The notes beneath the pieces were generated by a model. That model was not told where the DNA came from and made no database searches. It was given only the letters and a program-made list of their open reading frames with translations. A stretch of DNA of 64,000 nt from Streptomyces sp. DSM 15324 (lineage in GTDB: Bacteria; Actinomycetota; Actinomycetes; Streptomycetales; Streptomycetaceae): assembly GCF_001514285.1 (NCBI RefSeq), contig NZ_KQ949038.1:62001-126000 (forward strand), given 5' to 3'. This document shows, one piece after another, positions 50,864 through 60,194 of this stretch. Position 1 is the stretch's first letter. Each line of letters starts with the position of its first letter. Both the position numbers and the translations under genes were made by a program.

Positions 50864-52395
50864 GCCGCCGCTTCCCTGTGCGCCGCCGCGCCCGGTGCAG
50901 CGGAATGGCCCACCCCGGTTGCGGTGAACCGGAGTGCGGGGTCCTCGACCGGGCCGGTGCCCAGCCGGGCACGGTCGAGTGCGTAGTCCTGACTCACCGT
51001 CCACGGGCCGTGGGAGCCCTGTTGGGGGAACAGGTGCATGGCCCGGTTGATGTACGCCGTGTCCATGTCCAGGAACGGCCGTCCGGTGAGCGACGGGTCG
51101 TCGGCGACCGGGGTGACGGTGGCGTAGCCGTGGCGGTCCATGTGGGCGAGCAGCCGGCACAGGTGATCGGCGACCAGGTCCACCTTCAGCGTCCACGCGT
51201 TGGTGGTGTAGCCGAGCGCGAAGGCGAAGTTGGGCACACCGCTGACCATCATCGACTTGTAGATGAAGTGGTCGTGGAGGTCGACGGCCTGCCCGTCGAC
51301 GTGCAGGGCGATCCCGCCGAACGGCAGCATGTTCAGTCCGGTGGCCGTGACGATGATGTCGGCTTCGAGCTCGTTGCCCGACTCGAGCAGGATCCCGTGT
51401 TCGGTGAACCGCGTGATGCGGTCGGTGACCACCGAGGCCGCACCGCTGGAGATGGCCTTGAACAGGTCGGAGTCGGGGACCACGCACAACCGCTGGTCCC
51501 ATGGGTTGTAGCGGGGGTTGAAGTGGGTGTCGACCGCGTAACCCGCGGGCAGCGCCCGGGCGTTGAGCTTGCGGATCAGGCGGCGCATCTGCCGCGGGTA
51601 GCGGCGGCTCGCGGCCAGGATCAGACGCTGACGGTTGGTGTTGAGTCGCCGTGAGATCCCGTACGCGACCGTCTCCGGCAGCAGCTGGCGCAGGGTGTTG
51701 GCGATCGGGTCCCGGCGGGGGACCGGCAGCACGTAGGAAGGCGAACGCTGCAGCATGGTGACGTGGCCGGCCTTGTCGGCCATCGAGGGCAGGAGTGTCA
51801 CGGCGGTGGCGCCGCTGCCGATGACGACGACCTTCTTCCCGGCGTAGTCGAGGTCCTCCGGCCACTGTTGCGGGTGGACGACCGGTCCGCGGAAGTCCTC
51901 GCGCCCCTCGAAGTGGGGGGTGTATCCGCCGGCGTAGTCGTAGTAGCCGGCGGCGGAGAACAGCACGCCGCAGGTGACGTCGAACTGCTCGCCGTCACTG
52001 GTGCGCTCGAGTGTGACGGTCCAGCGTGCCGTGTCGGACGAGAAGTTGGCGCCCAGAACCTTGTGGCCGAGGTGCAGGTACTGATCGAGGCCGTTCTCGG
52101 CGATCGCCTCGCGCAGGTAGTCGAGGATCTCGTGGGCGTCGGCGATGGCGTTGTCCTTGGTCCACGGCTTGAAGCCGAGACCGAAGCTCTGCATGTCGGC
52201 GTCGGACCGGATGCCCGGATAGCGGAACAGGTCCCAGGTCCCGCCGATCGCGTCGCGTCCGTCGACGATGGCGAAGGTCCGGCCCGGCTGCTTCGACTTC
52301 AGGTGATAGGCCGTGTCGATGCCGGAGATGCCGGCTCCGACGATCAGTACGTCGACGTGTTCTAGTCTCTGTGTCGCTCGGGCGGTTCCGCTCAT
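50860..52395 (-). CDS. Flavin monooxygenase, Baeyer-Villiger type
   Basis: 511 aa. Two Rossmann motifs (VLIVGAGISGIDTAYHL near residue 16 and VVVIGSGATAVTLLPSM near residue 190) bind FAD and NADPH. FRGPVVHPQQWPED matches the BVMO fingerprint FxGxxxHxxxW. It inserts oxygen next to a ketone to give an ester or lactone. It sits in an operon with hydrolases, a 3-hydroxyacyl-CoA dehydrogenase and an acyl-CoA ligase, a consistent ketone-degradation set. Confidence 0.9.
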   Translation of the reverse strand: MSGTARATQRLEHVDVLIVGAGISGIDTAYHLKSKQPGRTFAIVDGRDAIGGTWDLFRYPGIRSDADMQSFGLGFKPWTKDNAIADAHEILDYLREAIAENGLDQYLHLGHKVLGANFSSDTARWTVTLERTSDGEQFDVTCGVLFSAAGYYDYAGGYTPHFEGREDFRGPVVHPQQWPEDLDYAGKKVVVIGSGATAVTLLPSMADKAGHVTMLQRSPSYVLPVPRRDPIANTLRQLLPETVAYGISRRLNTNRQRLILAASRRYPRQMRRLIRKLNARALPAGYAVDTHFNPRYNPWDQRLCVVPDSDLFKAISSGAASVVTDRITRFTEHGILLESGNELEADIIVTATGLNMLPFGGIALHVDGQAVDLHDHFIYKSMMVSGVPNFAFALGYTTNAWTLKVDLVADHLCRLLAHMDRHGYATVTPVADDPSLTGRPFLDMDTAYINRAMHLFPQQGSHGPWTVSQDYALDRARLGTGPVEDPALRFTATGVGHSAAPGAAAHREAAA

Positions 52396-52396
52396 G

Positions 52397-53353
52397 TCAG
52401 GCTCCTTCGATCGGCACTATCAGGGACACGAGGTCCGGTACGGCGGAGATGTCGGGGACATCGAGGAAGCCGGGACGCTGGTAGGCCGGGTCGGGGTAGT
52501 CGTAGTAGCCCCCGCCGGTCTGCAGTCCCAGCCGTCCGCGGTCCAGGAAGTTCTTCTTGACGTACTCGGCGTTGGCGCCCATCTGCGCGTCGTCGTTCTC
52601 TCTCGCCCAGTGGGAGAGGACGTCGTACGCCGTCTTCATGCCGATCATGTCCATCATGCCCAGCGGCCCGAACCTGGCGCCCGTGTACAAGAACGTGCGG
52701 TCCACGTCCTCGGGCGTGGCGACTCCGTTGGTCACGAGGGTCTGCGCGGCGTTGAGGAAGGGGACCAGCCACGTGTTGACGACATAGCCGTGCTGTTCCT
52801 TGCGCACGGGGATCGGCAGCATGCCGATCTCGACGGCGAACTCCGTGACCTCGGTGAGCGTCTGTGGCGACGTACCCGGGTGAGCCATGATCTCGGCGAA
52901 GTTCATCGCCCAGATCATGTTGGAGAAGTGCAGAGCGCAGAACTTCTCCGGACGGCCCGTGGCCGAGGCGAAGTCCCTGGGGAGGAACGTCGAGGAGTTC
53001 GTCGCGATGAGGGTGTCCGCGGACAGCAGTCCGGCCAACTCCTCGTACACGGCCGTCTTGACCGCGGGGATCTCCGGCACCGCCTCGATCACCAGGTCCG
53101 CCCGGGCGACCGCGGCAGCCAGGTCGGTGCCGTACGTCAGACGCTCCCGGGCGGCAGCGATGTCCGCCTCGTCGGCGCCCACGTCCGACAGGTAGATGGC
53201 GGCGTACTGGTCGTGCGCGGCCTGGCAGCGCACGATCGCGTCTGGATCGATGTCGTACACGGTGACGGTCTTGCCCTTGAACGCGCTGTGCCAGGCGATC
53301 TGTCCGCCCAGCACACCTGAGCCCAGGACGGTCACGTTGTCGAGTCGGGACAT
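52397..53353 (-). CDS. 3-hydroxyacyl-CoA dehydrogenase family protein
   Basis: 318 aa; the ATG at 53353 is followed by the NAD-binding VTVLGSGVLGGQIAWHSAFKG. ATNSSTFLPRDFA and GARFGPLGMMDMIGMKT are family features. The normal catalytic His segment HF-NP is HFSNMIWAMNFAEI here, a departure that could change activity. It oxidises a beta-hydroxyacyl-CoA or related acid. The stop lies 1 bp from the monooxygenase start, so it is co-transcribed with it. Confidence 0.85.
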   Translation of the reverse strand: MSRLDNVTVLGSGVLGGQIAWHSAFKGKTVTVYDIDPDAIVRCQAAHDQYAAIYLSDVGADEADIAAARERLTYGTDLAAAVARADLVIEAVPEIPAVKTAVYEELAGLLSADTLIATNSSTFLPRDFASATGRPEKFCALHFSNMIWAMNFAEIMAHPGTSPQTLTEVTEFAVEIGMLPIPVRKEQHGYVVNTWLVPFLNAAQTLVTNGVATPEDVDRTFLYTGARFGPLGMMDMIGMKTAYDVLSHWARENDDAQMGANAEYVKKNFLDRGRLGLQTGGGYYDYPDPAYQRPGFLDVPDISAVPDLVSLIVPIEGA

Positions 53354-53457
53354 TGGCTCTCTCTTTCTTTGGCGGCAGGAGTTCGCAGAGACGGGATGCG
53401 GCACCTCTCACCCCGGTCGAGCGGGTGCAGCCGGCCCTCTCGTTCCGGAGGCGATGG

Positions 53458-54186
53458 CTAGGTCCGGACGCTTTCCCAGTGCTGTGTCAGCGCGTCGGCG
53501 AGTTCGCGCGGGCGTTGGACCGGTCCCCAGTGGCCGCTGTCCAGGCGGACGACGTTCGTGGCCCTGACGCTCTTGGCGAGAATGTCGGCGCGTTCCACCG
53601 GCTCGAACTGGTCGGCGATGCCCCAGAACACGAGGGAGGGGCTCATAAGGCTCGCCAGACCCATCTCCCATTCGTCACCGACGTGGGCAGCGGAGCGGTA
53701 GAGGCGAAGGATGCTCTCCTTCATCGTGGTGTCCAGCCGGCTTGCGGTCTGCTCGGCGCGATGGGTGGGCACGCCGCTGGCCTGCAGCAGCTTGCTCAGC
53801 TTGGGCGCGTCGAACTCGGCCATCCACTGCTCTCCGGCCTTGGGGGTCTGCCAGATCTTCCCGAGGTCGTGCCACTCGACCGCACCGCTGACCGAAGCGT
53901 CGCCGCCGGCCCAGGTTCTGACCAGGTCGGGACGCAGCGAGGCGACGCGTGCGGTGAGGGCGCAGCCCCAGTCGTGGCCGACGAGGTCGGCCGGGCTGCC
54001 GAGTCCCTCCAGCCGGGCGATGATCCAGTCGACGTACTCCTCCTTGGTGGAGGTGAAGCCTTCCGGTACGGGGCATCCGAAGCCGGGCAGTGCGAGGGTG
54101 AGGACATCGGTTCGTGGCAGGTGGTCAAGGACGTCGTCCCATACGTGGTGGGTGTCCGGGACGCCATGAACGAGTACGGCAGGCAC
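53458..54186 (-). CDS. Alpha/beta hydrolase (aspartate type)
   Basis: 242 aa from the GTG at 54186, which follows CGGAGAG. A longer frame to 54312 adds an unlikely Pro/Arg-rich extension. The oxyanion loop is HGVPDTHHVWDDV, the nucleophile Asp is in GHDWGCALTARVA and the His is in LDSGHWGPVQRP. This is the epoxide hydrolase/dehalogenase-like group. It is first in the operon with the 3-hydroxyacyl-CoA dehydrogenase and Baeyer-Villiger monooxygenase. Confidence 0.87.
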   Translation of the reverse strand: MPAVLVHGVPDTHHVWDDVLDHLPRTDVLTLALPGFGCPVPEGFTSTKEEYVDWIIARLEGLGSPADLVGHDWGCALTARVASLRPDLVRTWAGGDASVSGAVEWHDLGKIWQTPKAGEQWMAEFDAPKLSKLLQASGVPTHRAEQTASRLDTTMKESILRLYRSAAHVGDEWEMGLASLMSPSLVFWGIADQFEPVERADILAKSVRATNVVRLDSGHWGPVQRPRELADALTQHWESVRT

Positions 54187-54943
54187 AGGTCTCTCCGCTC
54201 GGCTGTTGGCTCGCAGGGGGGGTGCTGGGGTCCGGGCTCGGTGTCGTGGAAGCCCAAGGCAAGGGGGTGTGCCGACGAGCTGAGCGGGCCCGGGGGTGGC
54301 CCGCAACGTCACAACGTCAGCAGGGCGCGGGCAACTTCACGACCGGTCGTCCCGGGTGAGTGCCGATGCGGGCAGGGCCCGTCGTCAGATGGGTGAGGGA
54401 CGGCGGCGGCAGTCAGGCGGCTTTCCAACGGCTCTTTGCTGCCGGTCAGTTGATCGCCCAGCGGGGCGCCGCAGCAACACCGGTAGTGGTGGTGTCGGTT
54501 ACCGCCGGAGAGCGAGGTGTCTCACGCTCGGCCTTGTGCCCGATCGGGACCGGCGCGTCGTTCGGCGAGCGCGGCAGGGGCGCGAGCAAACGCTGCCCGA
54601 ATGGTTCAGGGGCAGCGCGTGGTGCTGATCGCCGAGAGCCGGCCAGGACCGGGTGACGGCATCCGTGGTGACGGCCCTTCCGGCGTCCTCCGGAGTGAAC
54701 TGCTCGGTGCCGGTGAGCTGTTCACTCGGGTCGAGCGGTAATCGATCACTTCGGCGGCTCGACGTGATCGCTGCGCGGTGGTGTCGGACGGCTCGGCCGC
54801 CTGCTGAAGCGCTCATGGCACACCTCGTCGTGTGACGGCCCCCGTCTCGGCGGCGGCCGGTGGAGCGGTGCTCGGCCATCTGATCCGAGCCGGCCGCCCA
54901 CGTGCTCACGCTCGTTTGCGGGCTCGGGGGCTCACAGTAGGAG
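54187..54943. other. Intergenic region without recognisable gene
   Basis: About 750 bp. Short frames exist on both strands, but none shows a domain, and composition is Arg/Gly/Ala biased. The next palindrome is at 54944. A lost gene is possible here, with only its operator kept. Confidence 0.4.
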
Positions 54944-54968
54944 AGTCACTACCATCATGCAAGTGACT
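54944..54968. promoter_or_regulatory. HxlR-like palindrome downstream of the HxlR gene
   Basis: AGTCACT-N11-AGTGACT is an interrupted palindrome. It lies beyond the 3' end of the HxlR gene (54997-55491), not in front of it. It may be an operator for a deleted target gene or for the operon starting at 54186. Confidence 0.45.
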
Positions 54969-54996
54969 GGTTGTGGTGATCGTGGTCACCGTGCGA

Positions 54997-55491
54997 TCAC
55001 GAGGTCTGCCGATTCCTCCACTCGAGTACGGCTCGGAGCCGGTCGTCCGCGGACGGGCCCGGCATGAACGTGGTGTGTTCCTCGTCGATGGGGTGGCCGG
55101 TCGTCCGGTCGATCAGCAGCGGATCGACGTCGTTGCCCGACTCCTTGTCCACCAGGCGGACGTTCGGCTCGTTCGGCGGAAAGTGCTTGGTGCCAAAGGC
55201 GTACAGGGTGGTGAGGACCGGCTGGAATGCATGGCCGGCCTCGGTCAGGACGTACTCGTCCCTCGGGGGGCGCTCGCTGTAGCGGCGGCGCTCGAGAAGG
55301 CCGGCCTCGACGAGCGCGCCGAGCCGGCGCGTCAGGGAGTTCGGTGAGATGCCCAGGCTCTTCTGGAACCCGTCGAACCGGGTGATGCCATGGCTCGCGT
55401 CGCGCAGGATGAGGATGCTCCACCACTCGCCGACCCGTTCCAGCGCCAGCGCGACCGGGCAGCTCATGTCCTGAAAGCTCTTCCGTTCCAT
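54997..55491 (-). CDS. HxlR family regulator
   Basis: 164 aa. The winged-helix domain begins MSCPVALALERVGEWWSIL at about residue 9 and has the conserved Cys followed by FQKSLGISPNSLTRRLGALVEAGLLERRRYSERPPRDEYVLTEAG. The C-terminal extension has the motif PLLIDRTTGHPIDEEHT. It may sense a reactive catabolic intermediate. It lies between the Baeyer-Villiger operon and an AraC regulator. Confidence 0.9.
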   Translation of the reverse strand: MERKSFQDMSCPVALALERVGEWWSILILRDASHGITRFDGFQKSLGISPNSLTRRLGALVEAGLLERRRYSERPPRDEYVLTEAGHAFQPVLTTLYAFGTKHFPPNEPNVRLVDKESGNDVDPLLIDRTTGHPIDEEHTTFMPGPSADDRLRAVLEWRNRQTS

Positions 55492-55672
55492 GATGGAAGT
55501 CTACGGACGGGGCAGCGGCGCCCGACGCGCCGGCACGGGTCGAACCGGCCGTCTCCGTAGTCCGCAGCAGGGCGATCGGCCGGGCCGGTGCGGTCACGTC
55601 GAGCCCGGTGCCATGGGCTGGAGGTGGCGGTGTCACCGATCGCGCAGGGTCGAAGGACCCTGCAGCGAGGAT

Positions 55673-56704
55673 TCAGGACAGCCGGGCGGGCTCCGCCTCT
55701 GGCGTGCCCCGCCTGCGTGCGCGCAGTTGTCGGGGCGTTTCGCCGTACCACCGTCGGCAGGCCCGCGTGTAGCTGCTGGTCTCGGAGTAGCCGAGCATGG
55801 TCGCGATCCGGGAGATCTGCATGCCGGTGGCGGAGAGGTCCCATGCCATGTCGCGCCGCACGTCGTCGAGGATCTCCTCGAAGGACGTGCCCGACTCGGC
55901 GAGCCTGCGCTGGAGCACCCGCGGGTGCAGGGACATCGCCCTGGCGACCGCGACCAGGTCGGCGTGGTTGACGACCAGAAGCCGCTGGGCCATGCCGCGC
56001 ACGTGATCGGCGACCGCCAGGTCGGGCCGTATGCCCGCGAGGTAGTTCTCGGCCAGGGCCAGCGCCGCCTCGTCCCGACCGCGGATCGACTGGTGCAACG
56101 AGTGCGGCGGCAGGTGGACGGAGTTCACCTCCCGCTCGAACTCGACCGGGCACCCGAACATCTCGCGATAGCTCGCCATCGGTGCGATGCGGCGGTGCTG
56201 CAGTGTGACCCGGAGCGGAACGAAGCTCTCGCCGAGCATCAAGCGGAAGGCGTCCATCGCGATGCCGAGGCCCTTCTCGACCATCTGGTCGCGATGAGCG
56301 AGACGTCGCAGGTTCGTCGAGAACGTGAAGATCGCCGCGTCCGGCTCGCGGATCAGTTCCGTGGAGTCGGGAGGCGCGAGGTGGTGCAGGCAGCGGGAGA
56401 CCCCCTCGATCGCCGCCTGCACCGTTTCCGCGTTGCGGATGATGACCGCGACGGGGCCCAGCATCCGGATGCCCTGCCTGCGGGCCAGCCGCATCCCGAA
56501 ATCGGGGCAGTCGAGTTCCCGGGCCGCCTCCCCGATCACGGCGGCCACCGACGGATACGGAAGAAACGTGTCGTAGTCGCCTGCCGCCCCGGGGTCGACA
56601 CCGTGCGCCCGCATGAGGGCGTGGGGATCGCCGCCGAGACTGGACACCAGATCAGCGACGTTGAGGAGCGCGAGACCACGGATCAGGTCGGTCACAGTCG
56701 CCAA
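55673..56704 (-). CDS. AraC family regulator with arabinose-binding-like sensor domain
   Basis: 343 aa. A PF12625-type ligand-binding domain (about 20-210) is followed by an AraC helix-turn-helix pair with VARAMSLHPRVLQRRLAESGTSF and IATMLGYSETSSYTRACRRWYGETPRQLR. It is divergent from the zinc alcohol dehydrogenase operon at 56896 with a 191-bp gap, so it is the likely activator of that operon. Confidence 0.92.
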   Translation of the reverse strand: MATVTDLIRGLALLNVADLVSSLGGDPHALMRAHGVDPGAAGDYDTFLPYPSVAAVIGEAARELDCPDFGMRLARRQGIRMLGPVAVIIRNAETVQAAIEGVSRCLHHLAPPDSTELIREPDAAIFTFSTNLRRLAHRDQMVEKGLGIAMDAFRLMLGESFVPLRVTLQHRRIAPMASYREMFGCPVEFEREVNSVHLPPHSLHQSIRGRDEAALALAENYLAGIRPDLAVADHVRGMAQRLLVVNHADLVAVARAMSLHPRVLQRRLAESGTSFEEILDDVRRDMAWDLSATGMQISRIATMLGYSETSSYTRACRRWYGETPRQLRARRRGTPEAEPARLS

Positions 56705-56895
56705 GTGTCAACTAATAGTCGCATCAAGACAAGTTTCAGAGCTTCTCCCGCTGCCAGCATCCTCATCGGCGTCACCTCGCCAGCGTGACGGATCTCCGTC
56801 TTCGAGGAAGCAGACAGAGCCATGCACAACCACGTTCATGCAGAACAGACCCTCGGCGCCAGCGGTCGCTGCGACGCCGGCGCGAGGAGCATCTC

Positions 56896-57978
56896 ATGTC
56901 GATGAAGGCAGTCGTCATGATCAACAGCGGCCTCGAGGTGGTCCAGGCACCGCTCCCGCAGCCCGGCCCCGGAGAAGCCCTCGTCAAGGTCCTCGCGGCC
57001 GGGATCTGCGGCAGTGACCTGCACTGCGTCACCCACGGCGCCCAGCTGCTGGACAGCGCCAAACAGGCGGCGGGAGTAGAGCTGTTCAAGCTGGACGAAC
57101 CGGTCGTCCTCGGCCATGAGTTCTGTGCCGAGATCGTCGAGTACGGTCCCGGCTGCCGCGAGACGCTCGCCCCCGGCAGCCGCGTCGTCTCGGTGCCGTT
57201 CCTGCTGCGGCCGGAACCTGTCACCCTCGGCTTCGGGGGACCGGGCACCCCCGGTGCGTACGCCGAGTACATGCTCCTGTCGGAGGATCTCCTCGTCCCG
57301 GTGCCCGACCACGTCCCCGACGACATCGCCACCCTCGCCGAGCCGCTCGCGGTCGCCCTGCACGCGGTCAACCGCGGCGGTCTGGGGCCCGACGACGTGC
57401 CGCTCGTGATCGGCTGCGGTCCCATCGGGCTCGCGGTGATCGCGGTTCTGAAGATGCGGGGCATCGGCCCGATCGTGGCGTCGGACTTCTCGCCCTCGCG
57501 CAGGGCGATGGCCGCCGCCCTCGGCGCCGATGTCGTGGTCGACCCGCGCGAGACGTCGCCCTACGAGTCCTGGCAGGAGGTCGCCGCCTCCTCCGACACG
57601 ACGCGGTGGGGCCGTCAGACCCCGATGTTCCCCGGGGCGGGATTGCGTCCGTCCGTCGTCTTCGAGTGCGTCGGCGTCCCCGGCATCATCCAGCAGATCC
57701 TGGCCGGGGCCGCGGCCTGTTCGAAGGTCGTCGTCGCGGGCCTGTGCATGGTGCAGGACTCCTTCTACCCGAGCTTCGCGATCATGAAGGAGATCGACCT
57801 GGCCTTCTGCATCTCCTACACGCCCGAGGAGTTCGCCCAGGCGCTGGGACACATCGCCTCCGGAGAGCTGCAGGTCGAGGCGTTCATCACCAGCCGCGTC
57901 GGACTCGACGACGTGCCCGAGGCCTTCGCGAGGCTGGCCGACCCCGAGAAGGACGCCAAGATCATCGTCCTTCCCTGA
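56896..57978 (+). CDS. Zinc-dependent alcohol dehydrogenase (MDR)
   Basis: 360 aa; the ATG at 56896 follows GAGGAG. Zinc-site residues appear in GICGSDLHCVTHG and VLGHEFCAEIV, and the NAD-binding site is LVIGCGPIGLAVIAVLKMRG. The usual four structural-zinc Cys are absent. It oxidises an alcohol to an aldehyde or ketone and is first in a set with the cupin dioxygenase and epoxide hydrolase. Confidence 0.9.
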   Translation: MSMKAVVMINSGLEVVQAPLPQPGPGEALVKVLAAGICGSDLHCVTHGAQLLDSAKQAAGVELFKLDEPVVLGHEFCAEIVEYGPGCRETLAPGSRVVSVPFLLRPEPVTLGFGGPGTPGAYAEYMLLSEDLLVPVPDHVPDDIATLAEPLAVALHAVNRGGLGPDDVPLVIGCGPIGLAVIAVLKMRGIGPIVASDFSPSRRAMAAALGADVVVDPRETSPYESWQEVAASSDTTRWGRQTPMFPGAGLRPSVVFECVGVPGIIQQILAGAAACSKVVVAGLCMVQDSFYPSFAIMKEIDLAFCISYTPEEFAQALGHIASGELQVEAFITSRVGLDDVPEAFARLADPEKDAKIIVLP

Positions 57979-58070
57979 GCCGATCCCGGTCCGACCGCCC
58001 TCCCGTCCCCTGCCGACGAGGGGACCCGCCTCGCAAGGCCGAGGCCATCGTGAGAAAGCAGGCACCCGCC

Positions 58071-58601
58071 ATGACCGCTGAACTGACCGCCGACAAGGTC
58101 CCCGTCGTCTCGCTCCCGCAGACCGAGCTGCTCACGGTCAACGTGAACGAGATTCCCGTCCTGAAGGACTCCCTGGGCCCCGGGATCGACTTCCAGCCCC
58201 TGTTCCTCGATCCCGAGGTCGGGGTGTGGGTCATCCTCGGCACCTTCGCACCCGGTGTGGAGCTGCCCATCCACCTCCACACCGGCCCCGTGCACGGTTA
58301 CACCCTGAGCGGGGAGTGGATCTACAAGGAGTACGCGGACCAGCCGCAGACCGCCGGGTCGTACCTCTACGAACCCGCCTCCTCGGTCCACACCTTCGCC
58401 GTGCCGGAGACGACCACCGAGCCCACGGTCGTGCTCTTCATCGTGTACGGCGCCAACGTCGGCTTCACCGACGACGGTCAGTTCCACTCCGTCCTCGACG
58501 CTGTCACCGTCCAGAAGCTGACCGCGGACTGCGCGCGGGCGCAGGGCCTGGGCCCCATCAGGTACCTGACCGGTGGGACCGCCAGGTTCACCGACGCGTA
58601 A
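58071..58601 (+). CDS. Cupin protein, 2,4'-dihydroxyacetophenone dioxygenase-like
   Basis: 176 aa; the ATG at 58071 follows AAAGCAGG. Small single-domain cupin with metal ligands in PIHLHTGPVHGYTLSGEWIY and a later His in SSVHTF. Length and sequence pattern fit the 2,4'-dihydroxyacetophenone dioxygenase family, Fe enzymes that cleave the C-C bond of an acetophenone side chain; related ChrR-type cupins are the alternative. Its neighbours include a ketone monooxygenase and two acyl-CoA ligases. Confidence 0.75.
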   Translation: MTAELTADKVPVVSLPQTELLTVNVNEIPVLKDSLGPGIDFQPLFLDPEVGVWVILGTFAPGVELPIHLHTGPVHGYTLSGEWIYKEYADQPQTAGSYLYEPASSVHTFAVPETTTEPTVVLFIVYGANVGFTDDGQFHSVLDAVTVQKLTADCARAQGLGPIRYLTGGTARFTDA

Positions 58602-58733
58602 CCGGGACCGGCGGTGCGGCACCGGGCCGAAGCGGCGGCCCGCTGCCGCACCGCCCTCCAACCGGGGCGGCACGACGGGACCGTGCCGCCCCGGGAAACG
58701 TTCCATCACTCAAGAGCAGCACGGAGGCCGCCC

Positions 58734-59795
58734 ATGCCCCTCTCAGACTGGGAACAGCGCACCGTCCGGGTCAACGGACAGCGCATCCACCTGCGGATCG
58801 CCGGCACGTCCGGCCCGATCGTCCTGATGGTCCACGGTTTCCCCGAGTCCTGGCACTCGTGGCGGCACCAGATGGATGCGCTGTCCGGCGCCGGCTATCG
58901 CGCCGTGGCGATGGACATGCGGGGATACGGCCGCTCGTCCAAACCCGCCGAGGTGGCCGCCTACCGGATCACCGAGTCGGTCGCGGACTGCGTCGGCGTG
59001 GTCGAGGCCCTGGGCGAGTCGACCGCCGTGATCGTCGGCCACGACTACGGGGCCCCGGTGGCGTGGGCCTCGGCGTGGACCCGGCCCGACGTCTTCCGCG
59101 GGGTCGTGGCGCTGAGCGTGCCGTTCGGCGGCCGGGGCCAGGCGGCGCTGCCGGGCAACGCCTTCGGTGAGCGCCGGCCGAGCGAGGTCTTCCGCGAGCT
59201 GGCGGGCCCCGACATGCTGTTCTATCAGGAGTACTTCGCGCTCCCCAGCGGCGTTGCGCAGCAGGAGATCGAAGAGGACGTGCGGTCGTGGGTCATCAGC
59301 GGCCTCTACAGCCTGTCCGCGGATCGTCCCCTGCCGCCGGAACTCGCCGGCGTCGACCTCACCTCGCTGCCGCCGGACTTCCTCCGCGAGTTCGTACGAG
59401 GTGCCATGTGCGTGCCCCGTACGGAGAAGTTCGGCGCGAGGCTGGAACTGCCGGAGAAACTGCCCCACTGGATCGGCCAGGACGAGGTGGACTTCTTGGT
59501 GGCCGAACTGGAGCACAGCGGGCTGACCGGCCCGCTCAACTACTACCGCAACCACGACCTGAACTGGGAGGTCCTCGGCGAGTACGAGGACAGGCCGGTG
59601 ACTGTGCCCGCGCTCTTCATCGGGGGCGACCGGGACGTGGCGACGATCTGGAGTCAGGAGGCGATCGCCCGGATCGGGGAGAAGGTCCAGGACCTGCGGG
59701 GATCGGTGATCCTTTCCGACTGCGGGCACTGGATTCAGCAGGAGCAGCCCGAGGCCGTCAACAGGGAACTCCTCGGCTTTCTCGGCGGTCTCTGA
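58734..59795 (+). CDS. Epoxide hydrolase (alpha/beta hydrolase, Asp nucleophile)
   Basis: 353 aa; the ATG at 58734 follows CGGAGG. Oxyanion loop HGFPESWHSWR, nucleophile Asp in VGHDYGAPVAWASA, acid Asp in GGDRDVAT and His in DCGHWIQQEQP. It matches soluble epoxide hydrolases, which open epoxides to diols. It is co-directional with the cupin dioxygenase, separated by 132 bp. Confidence 0.9.
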   Translation: MPLSDWEQRTVRVNGQRIHLRIAGTSGPIVLMVHGFPESWHSWRHQMDALSGAGYRAVAMDMRGYGRSSKPAEVAAYRITESVADCVGVVEALGESTAVIVGHDYGAPVAWASAWTRPDVFRGVVALSVPFGGRGQAALPGNAFGERRPSEVFRELAGPDMLFYQEYFALPSGVAQQEIEEDVRSWVISGLYSLSADRPLPPELAGVDLTSLPPDFLREFVRGAMCVPRTEKFGARLELPEKLPHWIGQDEVDFLVAELEHSGLTGPLNYYRNHDLNWEVLGEYEDRPVTVPALFIGGDRDVATIWSQEAIARIGEKVQDLRGSVILSDCGHWIQQEQPEAVNRELLGFLGGL

Positions 59796-59845
59796 GGCCG
59801 CGCATCGGTCGTCTGCGAACCGGGGACGGGCACACCGGCCGGGCT

Positions 59846-59872
59846 GGGCGGCGGTGAGGGTCGTCGCCGCCC
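59846..59872. terminator. Hairpin after the epoxide hydrolase
   Basis: An 8-bp stem GGGCGGCG/CGCCGCCC lies 51 bp after the epoxide hydrolase stop. It is probably the terminator between the convergent epoxide hydrolase and acyl-CoA ligase operons. Confidence 0.5.
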
Positions 59873-60194
59873 GCCCCTCAGCTCGGCGTTCAACCTCGCA
59901 GGCACTCGTTCCTGCCTGCCTGCGGTTCTTCACGGGACAGCGGAGGCGGCCGTTCTCCACGCTTCGAGTGCACGAGGGAACGGCCTGCGTGCGGGGCTGT
60001 TGTCGGCAATGCCCGGAATCGAGGCGTTGGGCTTGTAGTCCCGCTTCGGGCCGAGTTCTCTGGGGCGAGGCCCGTCTGCCATGGCCCCGGCCCGGGCAGC
60101 AGGCCGGGGGCTCGCGTTCAATTCCCACGAACACGACGCGCTGGTCCTTGACCGCCCGATAGGCGGCGTCGAACGGCCGCGTCACCTACGTTGA
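59873..60194. other. Intergenic region, minor coding-like traces
   Basis: On the minus strand a GTG 9 bp after the ligase stop begins a short natural-looking stretch TRPFDAAYRAVKDQRVVFVG at 60117-60185, then composition degrades. No family was recognised; it may be a cut-off gene start. Confidence 0.3.
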
